From Actinomadura pelletieri DSM 43383 (GTDB lineage Bacteria > Actinomycetota > Actinomycetes > Streptosporangiales > Streptosporangiaceae): a stretch of 64,000 bases of DNA. The stretch spans positions 496,001 through 560,000 of the forward strand of contig NZ_RBWU01000007.1 of NCBI RefSeq assembly GCF_003634705.1, given 5' to 3'. How positions within the stretch are numbered: position 1 is the first letter of the stretch; each line of letters begins with the position of its first letter. Made by a program: the position numbers and the translations under genes. Positions 42,052 to 50,369 of the stretch are shown here, piece after piece. The notes beneath the pieces were generated by a model. The model searched no databases and was not told where the DNA came from. It was given only the letters and a program-made list of their open reading frames with translations.

Positions 42052-42754
42052 GGTGGGTGCTGTCGTTGTAGCAGACGGCCCGTGGACCGGACCCGTCCAG
42101 CCGCCACCGGCTCAAGGACGCGTTCGCGACGCGTGCCTTGTCGATCTCCATGATCTCCCGCTCCGACAGGCCTTCCACCAGGTACCGGGTCATGACGACG
42201 ATCACGTCGTGCGCGACGACCAGGACTCGCCCGCCGGGCGCCTCGTTCTCCAGGTCGCGGTAGAAGCTGCGCAGCCGCAGCGCCAGGTCGGCCCAGGACT
42301 CGCCGCCGGGCGGCCGGTGGTAGAACTTGCCGAGGCGGCGCAGCCGGTCGGCCTCCTCAGGGAACCGGCGGCGGACGCCGAGTTCGGTGAGGCCGGACAG
42401 GACGCCCTGCTCACGGTCGCGGAGCCGTTCGTCGACGCGGATCCGCGGCCCGTCGGGATTCTGCGGCGCGGCGTACGGCGTCTGCGCGAGCGCGATCCTG
42501 GCCGTGTCGAGGGCGCGGACGAACGGGGAGGTCACGACGGTGGTCGGGCGTTCGTCCTCGGGGAGGGCGGCGAGCCGGCGGCCGAGGTTCGCGGCCTGCG
42601 CGCGGCCGGTGTCCGTCAGCGGCACGTCCGGGTCCCGTTCGGGAACGTCGATCTCCTCGGCGCCGGCGCCGAGCGCCGCCGCGTAGGCGAGGTTGGCGGT
42701 GCTCTCGCCGTGCCGGGTCAGAATCAGCCACTGCAGCGCCTTCACGCCCGCCAT
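42011..42754 (-). CDS. Histidine phosphatase (phosphoglycerate mutase-like)
   Basis: A 247-residue member of the histidine phosphatase superfamily. The phospho-accepting His is in LILTRHGESTAN near residue 13. Further marks are LTDTGRAQAANLGRRLA, SPFVRALDTARIAL (second Arg), a Glu-containing RIRVDERLRDREQGVL, and the C-terminal VLVVAHDVIVVMTRYL with the second catalytic His. Substrate unknown: phosphoglycerate, phosphoesters and signalling metabolites are all possible in this family. ATG at 42754. Divergent from the small membrane gene at 42831. Confidence 0.9.
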   Translation of the reverse strand: MAGVKALQWLILTRHGESTANLAYAAALGAGAEEIDVPERDPDVPLTDTGRAQAANLGRRLAALPEDERPTTVVTSPFVRALDTARIALAQTPYAAPQNPDGPRIRVDERLRDREQGVLSGLTELGVRRRFPEEADRLRRLGKFYHRPPGGESWADLALRLRSFYRDLENEAPGGRVLVVAHDVIVVMTRYLVEGLSEREIMEIDKARVANASLSRWRLDGSGPRAVCYNDSTHLNDADDSPAQAPH

Positions 42755-42830
42755 GCTGCCACGCCCCCGGACCTCCTGAGCCGCGTCGTGATGAGCCGCG
42801 TCCTCTACAGGACGTAGTACTCTTTTGTCC

Positions 42831-43196
42831 GTGACGGACGCACTGTCCACTGTGATCATCGTGGTGGCGTTGCTGCTCGCCGCCTACGCCCTGGTGACGA
42901 CGCTGCGCAACCGCGCCATGGACGCCGCGCATCTCATCGCGCTCGGCGTCCTGGAACTTCTGCTGGTCGCGCAGGCCGTCGTCGGGTTCGTCAAACTCTC
43001 CGGCGACGAGGGGCCGGACAGTTCGGTGACGTTCGCCGGCTACCTGCTCGGCATTCTGCTCATCCCCGTCGCGGGCGCCGGCTGGGGCCTGCTGGAACGC
43101 ACCCGGTGGGGCTCGGGTGTGATCATCGTGGTCGGGATCGCGGTCGCGGTCATGGTGGTCAGGCTGGGCCAGTTGTGGAGCGGCACCGGTGGCTGA
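42831..43196 (+). CDS. Small integral membrane protein (four helices)
   Basis: A 121-residue hydrophobic protein. Membrane segments lie at about residues 6-23 (STVIIVVALLLAAYALV), 38-55, 67-87 (AGYLLGILLIPVAGAGWGLL) and 95-112. GTG start; no recognised domain. Actinobacteria commonly carry such small proteins of unknown function beside a second membrane protein, as here: its stop overlaps the next gene by 8 bp, so the two are coupled. Confidence 0.75.
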   Translation: MTDALSTVIIVVALLLAAYALVTTLRNRAMDAAHLIALGVLELLLVAQAVVGFVKLSGDEGPDSSVTFAGYLLGILLIPVAGAGWGLLERTRWGSGVIIVVGIAVAVMVVRLGQLWSGTGG

Positions 43197-43719
43197 GCCC
43201 GAACGCGCCCGTCCCTCCGGCGGGGCCCGTGCGGACGACGGCGTCCGCGCCGACGCCGGCACCCGCACGGGCGGCGCGTCCCGCCGCGGCACCGCGGGCG
43301 GGCCGGGACGGTTGCTGGTCGCCGTCTACGCGGTGTTCGCGCTGGCGGCCGGTGCTCGGGCGGGTGTACAGATCGCCACCCGGTTCTCCGACGCGCCGCT
43401 CGCCTACTCCCTGTCGGCGTTCGCGGCGGCCGTCTACGTCCTGGCGACGGTGGCGCTCGCCCGGGGCGGCCGGACGTCCTTCCGGGTGGCCGTCGCCGCC
43501 TGCACCACCGAACTGGTCGGTGTGCTGGTGGTGGGCTCGCTCAGCGTCGCCGACCCCGACGCGTTTCCGGACGAGACCGTCTGGTCCGGGTTCGGGCGGG
43601 GCTACGGGTTCGTGCCGCTGGTGCTCCCGGTCGTGGGCCTGCTGTGGTTGCGCCGCACCGCCCGCCCGGGTGGCGGGCCCGAAACGGGCGGTGGGCGCCC
43701 TGTGGGCGGCGGCGAGTGA
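43189..43719 (+). CDS. Four-helix membrane protein
   Basis: A 176-residue protein with an Arg/Gly/Ala-rich cytoplasmic N-terminus (about 40 residues). Four membrane helices follow, near 42-62, 70-92, 103-122 and 140-160, then a short Gly-rich tail. It overlaps the preceding small membrane protein gene and probably works with it. No known family recognised. Convergent with the NERD gene. Confidence 0.75.
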   Translation: MAEPERARPSGGARADDGVRADAGTRTGGASRRGTAGGPGRLLVAVYAVFALAAGARAGVQIATRFSDAPLAYSLSAFAAAVYVLATVALARGGRTSFRVAVAACTTELVGVLVVGSLSVADPDAFPDETVWSGFGRGYGFVPLVLPVVGLLWLRRTARPGGGPETGGGRPVGGGE

Positions 43720-43768
43720 GCCCTCCGGCCACAGGTGTCTGTCGGTCCCACGGGTGGTCATGGCGTGG

Positions 43769-44536
43769 TCACGCGGCGTTGGGCGGGGTGAGCCGGCCGC
43801 CGATCGGCAGGGCGTGCACGGCGGCGCGGGCGATGGCCTGGACCTCGTCGGGGGAGTAGTCGGCGGACGGGTTGCGGCCCATCCAGCGGATCAGTCTCAG
43901 TGGCGGCGCGAACACGATCCCGTCGGCGGTGAACGGCGTCCGAACGAGTTTGCCGCCGTGCACGGCCAGCACCGGCCGTACCTTCACGGGCACCTCCGCG
44001 ACCCGTGAGATCAGCTCGGCGGCGGCGTCGGCCCGCGCGGTCAGCTCGCCCACCAGCTTGGACTGGGTCCGGCCGTCGATGAACAGCCGCCCGCCGTGGT
44101 GGGAGATCTCCGCGTCGGGACGCCAGGCCTCGTTGTGCACCAGCCACACGCCGCCCGGCCCGACCACGAGTTCGTCGGCGGACCCGTGGCCCGGGACCAC
44201 CCGCTCGTACAGAACCTGGTGTCCGCGCCGCTCCAGCGTGAGGCGCGACCACCGGTTCATCCGCTCCGTGCCGCGCAGTCCGCGCCGCCACACGCTGGAC
44301 GCGTGGTAAACGCGCCAATGGACGAACGCGTCCGCCGACGCCACCAGCACGGCCATCACGATTCCGAATATGGGGTTCACCAGCAGCCCGCACACAAGGA
44401 GCGTCACGACCGCCAGAATTGCGCGGGTCCGCAATCTACCTTTTCGGCCGCGCTGCCACAGGTCCTCGTATACCGCCTGCGGCGAGCCTCCGGTGAACGC
44501 CGCCCTGTCCCTCAGGTAGATGGAGCTGCCGATCAT
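43769..44536 (-). CDS. NERD domain membrane protein
   Basis: A 255-residue protein with two hydrophobic segments near residues 41-75 (AVVTLLVCGLLVNPIFGIVM and onward). A C-terminal nuclease-related domain (NERD) follows, shown by ADELVVGPGGVWLVHNEAWR near residue 125 and VRPVLAVHGGKL. The expected NERD acidic and lysine residues are only partly present (D/E in GSADELVVGP; a KLVRTPF segment), so catalytic activity is uncertain. The ATG at 44536 follows GGGAAGG. Function unknown; the family is linked to DNA processing by sequence only. Confidence 0.8.
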   Translation of the reverse strand: MIGSSIYLRDRAAFTGGSPQAVYEDLWQRGRKGRLRTRAILAVVTLLVCGLLVNPIFGIVMAVLVASADAFVHWRVYHASSVWRRGLRGTERMNRWSRLTLERRGHQVLYERVVPGHGSADELVVGPGGVWLVHNEAWRPDAEISHHGGRLFIDGRTQSKLVGELTARADAAAELISRVAEVPVKVRPVLAVHGGKLVRTPFTADGIVFAPPLRLIRWMGRNPSADYSPDEVQAIARAAVHALPIGGRLTPPNAA

Positions 44537-44898
44537 GACGAACCTTCCCAGCACCCTGCGATGACGCCCTCATTATGGGGAGGTCCGCGGCAATGTGGCC
44601 ACACTTAGCAAGGTGACGTAAATCAAACGTGGAAGCAACTTCCCGGCTGGAAAGCATTGTCTACCTGGTATTTCTACATGGTTGGGCGGGCCGGTCCGCG
44701 GGAAGATTTCTGAAGCGTCCACAGAATGGCTGAAAGGCACGGTGCAAGTCTCACCGCAACGAACAGAGCCTTTTTCATTCGCGTGGCATATCCCGCATGA
44801 GTGGTCACGCAGCGGAACGTTCCGGACGGTCCGCGAAGCCGGCTCTGGGCGGGGCCGGCGGCGCGTGCGGCGGCCCGTCGAGGGGGCGCGCGCCGCTT
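44537..44898. other. Gene-free stretch
   Basis: 362 bp between the NERD gene start (minus) and the TetR gene end (minus). Part of it is AT-richer and should hold the NERD promoter. No coding frame, strong hairpin or known riboswitch was recognised. Confidence 0.4.
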
Positions 44899-45663
44899 CT
44901 AGCGGGAGGCGATGAGGGTCTCGATGCCGTCCAAAATTCGGGCCAGTCCGAACTCGAAGGCGCGGCCGGGGGAGATGGCCGAGTTGTACTCCATGCCGGC
45001 GGCGGTCCCGACGCGGGTGGCGACCGGGTAGTCGTCCTCGTTCACGAACGCCTCGAGGGCGGGGGCGACGGTGTTCCACCACTCGACGTCGCTGATGCCG
45101 CTGCGGCGCTCGGCCTCGGCGGCGTTGACCGACACGCGGGCGGCGCTCTCGGCGAAGCCCGTGACGAGGGCGACGACCGAGTCCATCTCCACGTCGGTGA
45201 GGCCGGCGCCCTCCACCGCGCGCAACTCGTTCTCGTACTTGGCGATCGTGTTCGGGCCGAGCGGCGGGCGCGCCAGCGTCACCCGCAACAGCCACGGGTG
45301 GCGGTGGAACAGGGCCCAGTTGTCGCGGGCGACGTGCTCCAGCCGCTCCCGCCAGGTGTCGCCGGACGCGGGCGTCAACTCTCCGAACACGCGGTCCACC
45401 ATGACGTCGATCAGCTCGGCCTTGCCGGGCACATAGGTGTAGATCGACATGGGGGAGACGCCGAGCTCGTCGGCGATACGGCGCATGGACGGCGCGTCCA
45501 GGCCCTCCGCGTCGGCCAGCGCGATCGCGGTGCGGACGATCTCCTCGGCGGTCAGTCGCGGCTTCGGCCCGCGCCGCGGTGGACGGTTCGCCGCGTCCCG
45601 CGCGCCCCACAGGAGCTCCAGGCTGCGCATCGGGTCGCCGGCCCCGCTGTACTCGGTCGTCAC
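44899..45663 (-). CDS. TetR-family repressor of the adjacent ABC exporter
   Basis: A 254-residue TetR-type regulator. The helix-turn-helix (about 33-80) reads LTAEEIVRTAIALADAEGLD, then SMRRIADELGVSPMSIYTYV. The C-terminal part (WRERLEHVARDNWALFHRHP, then ISDVEWWNTVAPALEAF) resembles the TetR_C_1 ligand-binding domain of tetracycline-repressor-like proteins that control drug exporters. The GTG at 45663 follows AGAGGA. It is divergent from the DrrAB-type transporter genes across a 108-bp region containing several inverted repeats, so it very probably represses them and itself. Confidence 0.92.
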   Translation of the reverse strand: MTTEYSGAGDPMRSLELLWGARDAANRPPRRGPKPRLTAEEIVRTAIALADAEGLDAPSMRRIADELGVSPMSIYTYVPGKAELIDVMVDRVFGELTPASGDTWRERLEHVARDNWALFHRHPWLLRVTLARPPLGPNTIAKYENELRAVEGAGLTDVEMDSVVALVTGFAESAARVSVNAAEAERRSGISDVEWWNTVAPALEAFVNEDDYPVATRVGTAAGMEYNSAISPGRAFEFGLARILDGIETLIASR

Positions 45664-45689
45664 ATCGGGAATCCTCTCAGGGATGAAAC

Positions 45690-45760
45690 TCTGTACGTCG
45701 TACGTTATAGTGTCGCCGACATTAACTCCGTACACCGTCCATAATTGTGGCGTACATAGT
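45690..45760. promoter_or_regulatory. TetR/DrrAB divergent operator region
   Basis: Between the two start codons lie GTACG-T-CGTAC (45693-45703), an imperfect repeat GTTATAGTGTCG/CGACATTAAC (45704-45726), and two further GTAC-containing sites (CCGTACA near 45728 and GCGTACAT near 45748). TATAGT at 45706-45711 could be a -10 for the transporter genes. These are likely repressor contact sites. Confidence 0.5.
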
Positions 45761-45771
45761 TTGGAGGACGG

Positions 45772-46755
45772 GTGACGCGACCGACCTTCGCGGTCCACGC
45801 CGAGGGGCTGCGCAAGCGCTACGGCGACACGGCCGCCCTCGACGGGCTCGACCTGCGAATCCCCGCCGGCACCGTGCACGGCCTGCTCGGCCCGAACGGC
45901 GCGGGCAAGACCACCGCCGTGCGCGTCCTGACGACGCTGACGGCGCCGGACTCCGGCACCGCCGCCGTCGCCGGGCACGACGTCGTCCGGGAGGCGGCGC
46001 GGGTGCGGTGCGCCATCGGGCTCGTCGGCCAGCACGCCGCCGTCGACGAGGTGCTCGGCGCGCGGCAGAACCTCGTCATGTTCGGCCGCCTCTACCACCT
46101 CGGCGCGAAGGAGGCGCGGCGCCGGGCGGACGAGCTGCTCGACCGGTTCCGGCTCGCCGACGCCGCCGACCGGCCCGCGGGCGCGCTCTCCGGCGGCATG
46201 CGGCGCCGCCTCGACCTGGCCGCGTCGATGATCCTCGCGCCGCCGGTGCTGTTCCTGGACGAGCCCACCACCGGCCTCGACCCGCGCAGCCGCATCGAGG
46301 TGTGGGACGCGGTCCGGGGCCTGGTGGAGGGCGGCACGACCGTCGTGCTCACCACCCAGTACCTGGAGGAGGCCGACCGGCTCGCACACGGCGTCTCGGT
46401 GGTCGACCGCGGACGGGTCATCGCCGAGGGCACCCCGGACGCCCTCAAGGGACGCCTCGGCGGCGACCGCGTCGAGGTCGTCCTGGACGATCCCGCCACG
46501 CTCGACACGGCCGCCGCGATCGTCGGCCGGGTCGCGTCCGGCGAGGTCGACGTGGACGCCGACGCCCTGCGCGTCGGCGCCCCGGTCTCCGGGCGGGGCG
46601 CCGCGCTCACCGAGACCGTCCGGGCCCTGGACGAGGCGGGCGTCGGGGTCGCCGACATCGGCCTGCGCCGCCCCACGCTCGACGAGGTGTTCCTGCACCT
46701 CACGGACACGACCGCCGAAACCGAAACGACCACCGAACAGGAGGCACGCGCGTGA
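45772..46755 (+). CDS. ABC exporter ATP-binding protein, DrrA type
   Basis: A 327-residue ATPase of the daunorubicin-resistance (DrrA/CcmA) group powering drug or lipid export. It has Walker A GPNGAGKTTAVRVL near residue 41, Q-loop region IGLVGQHAAVDEVLGARQNL, signature LSGGMRRRLDLAASM, Walker B VLFLDEPTTGLDP and H-loop VVLTTQYLEEADRLA. The C-terminal 100 residues form the usual DrrA extension (LGGDRVEVVLDDP; RRPTLDEVFLHLT). The GTG follows GGAGGACGG. It overlaps the permease gene by 4 bp. Substrate unknown. Confidence 0.93.
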   Translation: MTRPTFAVHAEGLRKRYGDTAALDGLDLRIPAGTVHGLLGPNGAGKTTAVRVLTTLTAPDSGTAAVAGHDVVREAARVRCAIGLVGQHAAVDEVLGARQNLVMFGRLYHLGAKEARRRADELLDRFRLADAADRPAGALSGGMRRRLDLAASMILAPPVLFLDEPTTGLDPRSRIEVWDAVRGLVEGGTTVVLTTQYLEEADRLAHGVSVVDRGRVIAEGTPDALKGRLGGDRVEVVLDDPATLDTAAAIVGRVASGEVDVDADALRVGAPVSGRGAALTETVRALDEAGVGVADIGLRRPTLDEVFLHLTDTTAETETTTEQEARA

Positions 46756-47543
46756 ACGTTCAGACGCTGCGCTGGGCCGTCGCCGACGGCCGGACCCTCA
46801 CCGGGCGGGCCCTCGCCCACTGGGCGCGCAGGCCCGGCGAGGTCGCCGTCGCGCTGCTGTTCCCGGTGATGGTCGTGCTGATGATGGGCTACCTGTTCGG
46901 TGGCCAGATGGACGTGCCCGGCGGCGGCGACTACCGGGAGTTCATCATCCCCGGCATGTTCGCGCTGACGATGGTGTTCGGCGTCGAGACGACGTTCGCC
47001 GCGGTCGCGGGCGACGCGGCCAAGGGCGTGACGGACCGGTTCCGCTCCATGCCGATGTCCTCGTCCGCCGTGGTCGTGGGACGGGCCGTCGCCGACATGC
47101 TGCACTCGGTCGCCGGGCTGGCCGTGATGGCGGTCTGCGGGGTGCTGATCGGCTGGCGCGTCCACGACGGCGCGGGCCGGGCGCTCGCCGCGTTCGGGCT
47201 GCTGTTGCTCCTGCGGTTCTCACTGGTGTGGGTCGGTGTCTTCCTCGGCCTGCTCGCGAAGGGCCCGGAGTCGGTGGCGGTCGTCCAGACGCTGGTGTGG
47301 CCGATCGGGTTCCTGTCCAGCGCCCTGGTCGCGCCGAGCACCATGCCGGACTGGCTCGGCGTGATCGCCGAGTGGAACCCGATGTCGGCGACGGTCACGG
47401 CGTGCCGGGACCTGTTCGGCGGCGGCGCGACCGGCGGGTCGTGGGCGGTGCGGCACAGCGTCCTGATGGCGGTGGTGTGGCCGGTGGCGATCACCGCGGT
47501 GTTCGCCCCGCTCGCGGCCCACCGCTACCGCACGCGTTCATGA
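46752..47543 (+). CDS. ABC-2 type permease, DrrB type
   Basis: Membrane partner of the preceding ATPase, 263 residues with six helices. The ABC-2 signatures include LLFPVMVVLMMGYLFGGQMD, the extracytoplasmic loop with YREFIIPGMFALTM, and RFRSMPMSSSAVVVGRAVAD. C-terminal helices include VVQTLVWPIGFLSSALVAPS, then EWNPMSATVTACRDLF, typical of DrrB-like exporters. GTG overlapping the ATPase stop (GTGA). The gene ends immediately before a dispersed repeat block. Confidence 0.92.
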   Translation: MNVQTLRWAVADGRTLTGRALAHWARRPGEVAVALLFPVMVVLMMGYLFGGQMDVPGGGDYREFIIPGMFALTMVFGVETTFAAVAGDAAKGVTDRFRSMPMSSSAVVVGRAVADMLHSVAGLAVMAVCGVLIGWRVHDGAGRALAAFGLLLLLRFSLVWVGVFLGLLAKGPESVAVVQTLVWPIGFLSSALVAPSTMPDWLGVIAEWNPMSATVTACRDLFGGGATGGSWAVRHSVLMAVVWPVAITAVFAPLAAHRYRTRS

Positions 47544-47544
47544 C

Positions 47545-47765
47545 CGGACCGGCCCACTTCACTCGCCTTGCGGCTGTGTTCACTGCAGGCACGGCCCACT
47601 TCGCTCGCCTGGCGGCTCGCTGTGTTGATTGCAGGCACGGCCCACTTCGCTCGCCTTGCGGCTCGCTACGTGACCGTTCCTGGAGCGAACGCGGCATCGC
47701 TTCGCGATCCGCCCGGTTCCGCTCGCCTTCGGCTTCGCTCCACCGGGCGGGTCACGCGTTCGCGT
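47545..47765. repeat. Second copy of the dispersed GC-rich intergenic repeat
   Basis: Lies between the convergent DrrB-type and anti-sigma genes. It contains three copies of the GGCCCACTTC(G/A)CTCGCC core. From about 47640 it continues with GCGGCTCGCTACGTGACCG, the hairpin ATCGCTTCGCGAT and CGCCTTCGGCTTCGCT, nearly identical to 32756-32873. A partial tandem (CACTGCAGGCACGGCCCACT / GATTGCAGGCACGGCCCACT) is also visible. No gene. Confidence 0.8.
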
Positions 47766-47792
47766 GCGGGCCGAGGCCTCGGCGACCCGGCT

Positions 47793-48551
47793 CTAGCCGG
47801 GGACGGTCAGGAGCGTGCGGGGACCGCCCGCGGGTTCGCCGATCGTGCGGACCTCGAAGCGGGCGATCTCCCGCGGTTGCAGGGCGGTGCCGCCCTGCAA
47901 CGTGAGGCGTGGCCGCGCGGACCCGGGCAGCCCGTACCCGGCGGCGGGCACCGACCAGCCCACGACCGTGTGGGCGCGGCCCGCGCGGTCCACGGCGACC
48001 AGTTCGCACTCCAGTGGCCCGCGGACCCGGCTGAGTTCCAGCGCGATCCGGCTGCCCCACGCCCTGCGCTGCGTCGCGACCGTCCCGGTGACGCCGGTGC
48101 CCGCGTCGGCCGCCGACGCGCGGTGACCGTCCCGCAGCAGCGCGGCCGTTCCGCCGTCCGGCCGGGACGCCGCCCGGTCACGGTCGGCGCCCAGCGTGAA
48201 ACCGGTGCCTAGCGCCGCGCCGACCAGCACGACACCGGCGGCGGCCGTGGCCATCGCCCGGACCGCGCGGTGGCGCCGGTCCCGGCGGCTTCGCCGCCGC
48301 AGCAGGTCGGCGAGCACCGCCGGTTCGGGCGGCGGCGGAACCGCGTCCGCCGGTTCGGGGATCCGGCCGATGCCGTCCAGTGTCGCGGCGACGCCGCGCA
48401 GTTCCGCGAGTTCGGTGTCGCACGCCGGGCATCCCGACAGGTGGTTCTCGAACGCCCGCCGGTCGGGTTCTTCGAGCAGGCCGAGGGCGTAGGCGCCGAC
48501 GTCGGTATGCGACCCGGTATGTGACCCGGTATGTGACATGGCCGCGCTCAT
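47793..48551 (-). CDS. Zinc-finger anti-sigma factor
   Basis: Membrane-bound anti-sigma factor of 252 residues. An N-terminal zinc-binding anti-sigma domain carries the HX3CX2C motif in ENHLSGCPACDTELAELRG near residue 38. A linker leads to a membrane helix at about 97-118 (AMATAAAGVVLVGAALGTGF). The extracytoplasmic domain of about 130 residues (SRIALELSRVRGPLECELVA and following) is of the RskA/anti-sigma-K type. The N-terminus begins with tandem 12-bp repeats encoding SHTG units. The ATG overlaps the stop of the sigma gene, so sigma and anti-sigma are made together; release presumably needs regulated proteolysis or a redox or ligand signal. Confidence 0.9.
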   Translation of the reverse strand: MSAAMSHTGSHTGSHTDVGAYALGLLEEPDRRAFENHLSGCPACDTELAELRGVAATLDGIGRIPEPADAVPPPPEPAVLADLLRRRSRRDRRHRAVRAMATAAAGVVLVGAALGTGFTLGADRDRAASRPDGGTAALLRDGHRASAADAGTGVTGTVATQRRAWGSRIALELSRVRGPLECELVAVDRAGRAHTVVGWSVPAAGYGLPGSARPRLTLQGGTALQPREIARFEVRTIGEPAGGPRTLLTVPG

Positions 48552-49147
48552 GGCGTCACGCCCCTTTCCTCCAGGGCGACGCGCAGCGCCCTGAGCGCGT
48601 AGTAGACGCGGGACTTCACGGTCCCCACGGGAATGCCGAGATGCTTGGCGGCCTCGTTCACCGAGCGGTCCCGGAAGAAGGTCTCGTCGAGGATCTCGCG
48701 GTGGGCGGGGGACAGCGCGAGGAGGGCCTCGGACACGACGACGGAGCGCAGCAGGTCCTCCAGTCCGTCGGGGACGCGCATGTTCTCCAGCGGACCCTCG
48801 CCCGCCTCCTGCGGCCGGGCGTTCTTGCGACGCTGGTCGTCGATGACGATCCGGCGGGCGACCGTCGCCAGCCACGGCAGCAGCGAGGCCGCGTTCTCGT
48901 CGAGCTGGTGCGCGCTGCGCCATGCGCGGATCATCGTCTCCTGGACGACGTCCTCGGCCCAGTGCCGGTCCCCGCCGGTCAGGCGGAGGACGAACGACAG
49001 CAGCGGACGCCCGTACACGCGGTACAACTCGGTCACGATCACCTGGTCGTCCACGTCGCCCGAGGGCCGCGGGCCGCGGAACCAGCTCCACGGACCGGCG
49101 GGACGTTCTCGCGGGGCCGACACGGCGGCCGGTGATCTGTGCGCCAT
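48548..49147 (-). CDS. ECF sigma-70 family sigma factor
   Basis: A 199-residue extracytoplasmic-function sigma factor. Region 2 (about 38-105) includes YRVYGRPLLSFVLRLTGGDR, the DVVQETMIRAWR -10-recognition helix and LLPWLATVARRIVIDDQRRK. Region 4 (about 130-190) includes LSPAHREILDETFFRDRSVN and the helix-turn-helix AAKHLGIPVGTVKSRVYYAL. The layout with an HX3CX2C anti-sigma resembles the SigL/SigK group of mycobacteria and Streptomyces. The ATG at 49147 has GGAG upstream. The regulon is unknown. Confidence 0.93.
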   Translation of the reverse strand: MAHRSPAAVSAPRERPAGPWSWFRGPRPSGDVDDQVIVTELYRVYGRPLLSFVLRLTGGDRHWAEDVVQETMIRAWRSAHQLDENAASLLPWLATVARRIVIDDQRRKNARPQEAGEGPLENMRVPDGLEDLLRSVVVSEALLALSPAHREILDETFFRDRSVNEAAKHLGIPVGTVKSRVYYALRALRVALEERGVTP

Positions 49148-49492
49148 TGCGGGGGTCTCCGGCTGAAGCGGGGGCGGACGACGCGGTGACCGTGCGCCCG
49201 AAGGGGCTTCGAGCGCCCGGCATCGCGTCGAGAAGCAGTACGGGACCCCGGCGCCGGGGGTTCAACGGACCCGGTTGGACCGGTCCTTTCCACTGTGGCC
49301 CTTACTGGTTCGCTATCTTCTCCTTACCGTCGGCGCGGACGGTCCGCGTCCCGCGTCCTAGTTCCGGTGATGGACACGTAGGCCCGTCGCCACCGGTCCG
49401 GAACCAGGGGCAACGCTCACTCCAACCCGTGGAGCGAATGCGGGCATCAGGCCCATTTGCCCAGATCAGGACCGAGGGGCGGGATCGGGACA
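49148..49492. other. Divergent promoter region
   Basis: 345 bp between the sigma gene and the cyclase-like gene. No confident ECF-type -35/-10 pair or coding frame was identified. Confidence 0.4.
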
Positions 49493-50293
49493 TTGAGAGG
49501 GAACGGCGACACACGACTCAGCTACCGCCTGCTGGTGGCGGTGGACATCCAGGGCTACAGCAAACGCGACACCCGCGAGCAGTTGCTCGCGCAGCGCGAC
49601 CTGTGCGACGCGCTCGACCGCGCCGCGCACGCCGCCGGCCTGGACCGGGACCGGTGGGACAAACAGGTCGGCGGGGACGGCGAACTGGCCACGCTGCCGG
49701 ACGGCACCGACCCGGCAGCCGTGGCGGGCGACTTCGTCATCGGCCTCGCCGACGCGCTGCGCGAACTCAACCGGGAGACGACCGGCGCGACCGGCCCGGC
49801 GACCCGCCGCGCGACCGGCCGCGAAACGGGCCGGCATCCGCTGCGGGTGCGGCTCTCGCTGCACCACGGCACGCTGACCGCCGGGCCGTTCGGACCGGCC
49901 GGCGACGCGCCCATCGTCGTCCAGCGGCTGCTGGACGCCGCGCCGCTGCGCCGCCTCCTGCACGACGACGCCGACCGCGACCTGGCCTGCGTCGTCTCCG
50001 ACTCGCTGTTCGAGGACGTCGTGCGGACCGGGTTCTGCGCGCTGTCGCCGGACGCGTTCCAGGCCATCAAGGTCACCGCGAAGGGCACGGCCTTCCGCGG
50101 CCACATCCTCACCGGCCACGCGGCCCGCCGCCCCGCCGAGGCGGACGCCCGCGGCGACCACCACGGGGGCGGCGACCGACACGACGGCGTGCGCGGCGAC
50201 GGCGGCGATTGCGGTGGAGGCGGGAGCGGGCCGGGCGATCGGCTCGTCCCCGAGGCCCGCGTCCTCGACTTCCCGGCCTTCGCCGTCGGCTAG
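49493..50293 (+). CDS. Nucleotide-cyclase-like (class III fold) protein
   Basis: A protein of about 266 residues whose first 200 look like a degenerate class III cyclase domain. RLLVAVDIQGYSKRDTREQL matches the first metal-binding strand (VDI-GYS). KQVGGDGELATLP near residue 58 matches the GGDG loop carrying the second acidic residue. VRLSLHHGTLTAGPFGPAGD then aligns with the VRIGIHxG region. Similar actinobacterial proteins lack some catalytic residues and may be signal-dependent effector regulators; activity is unproven. The C-terminus is a Gly/His/Asp-rich low-complexity tail. The start is uncertain: a TTG at 49493 follows GGGATCGGGA, and another TTG lies at 49457. Confidence 0.65.
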   Translation: MRGNGDTRLSYRLLVAVDIQGYSKRDTREQLLAQRDLCDALDRAAHAAGLDRDRWDKQVGGDGELATLPDGTDPAAVAGDFVIGLADALRELNRETTGATGPATRRATGRETGRHPLRVRLSLHHGTLTAGPFGPAGDAPIVVQRLLDAAPLRRLLHDDADRDLACVVSDSLFEDVVRTGFCALSPDAFQAIKVTAKGTAFRGHILTGHAARRPAEADARGDHHGGGDRHDGVRGDGGDCGGGGSGPGDRLVPEARVLDFPAFAVG

Positions 50294-50369
50294 GCCCGGG
50301 AAGCGAACGGCCGGATGCGCGGTTGACGCCTGCGAGACCGGAAATCCCGGTGGTCTACGGAGGTGGACG

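Noticed and set aside
44537-44898. Possible riboswitch (cobalamin-like words such as GGTGCAAGTC)
   Set aside because: Only short similarity, no supporting conserved stems, and no transport or biosynthesis gene downstream.
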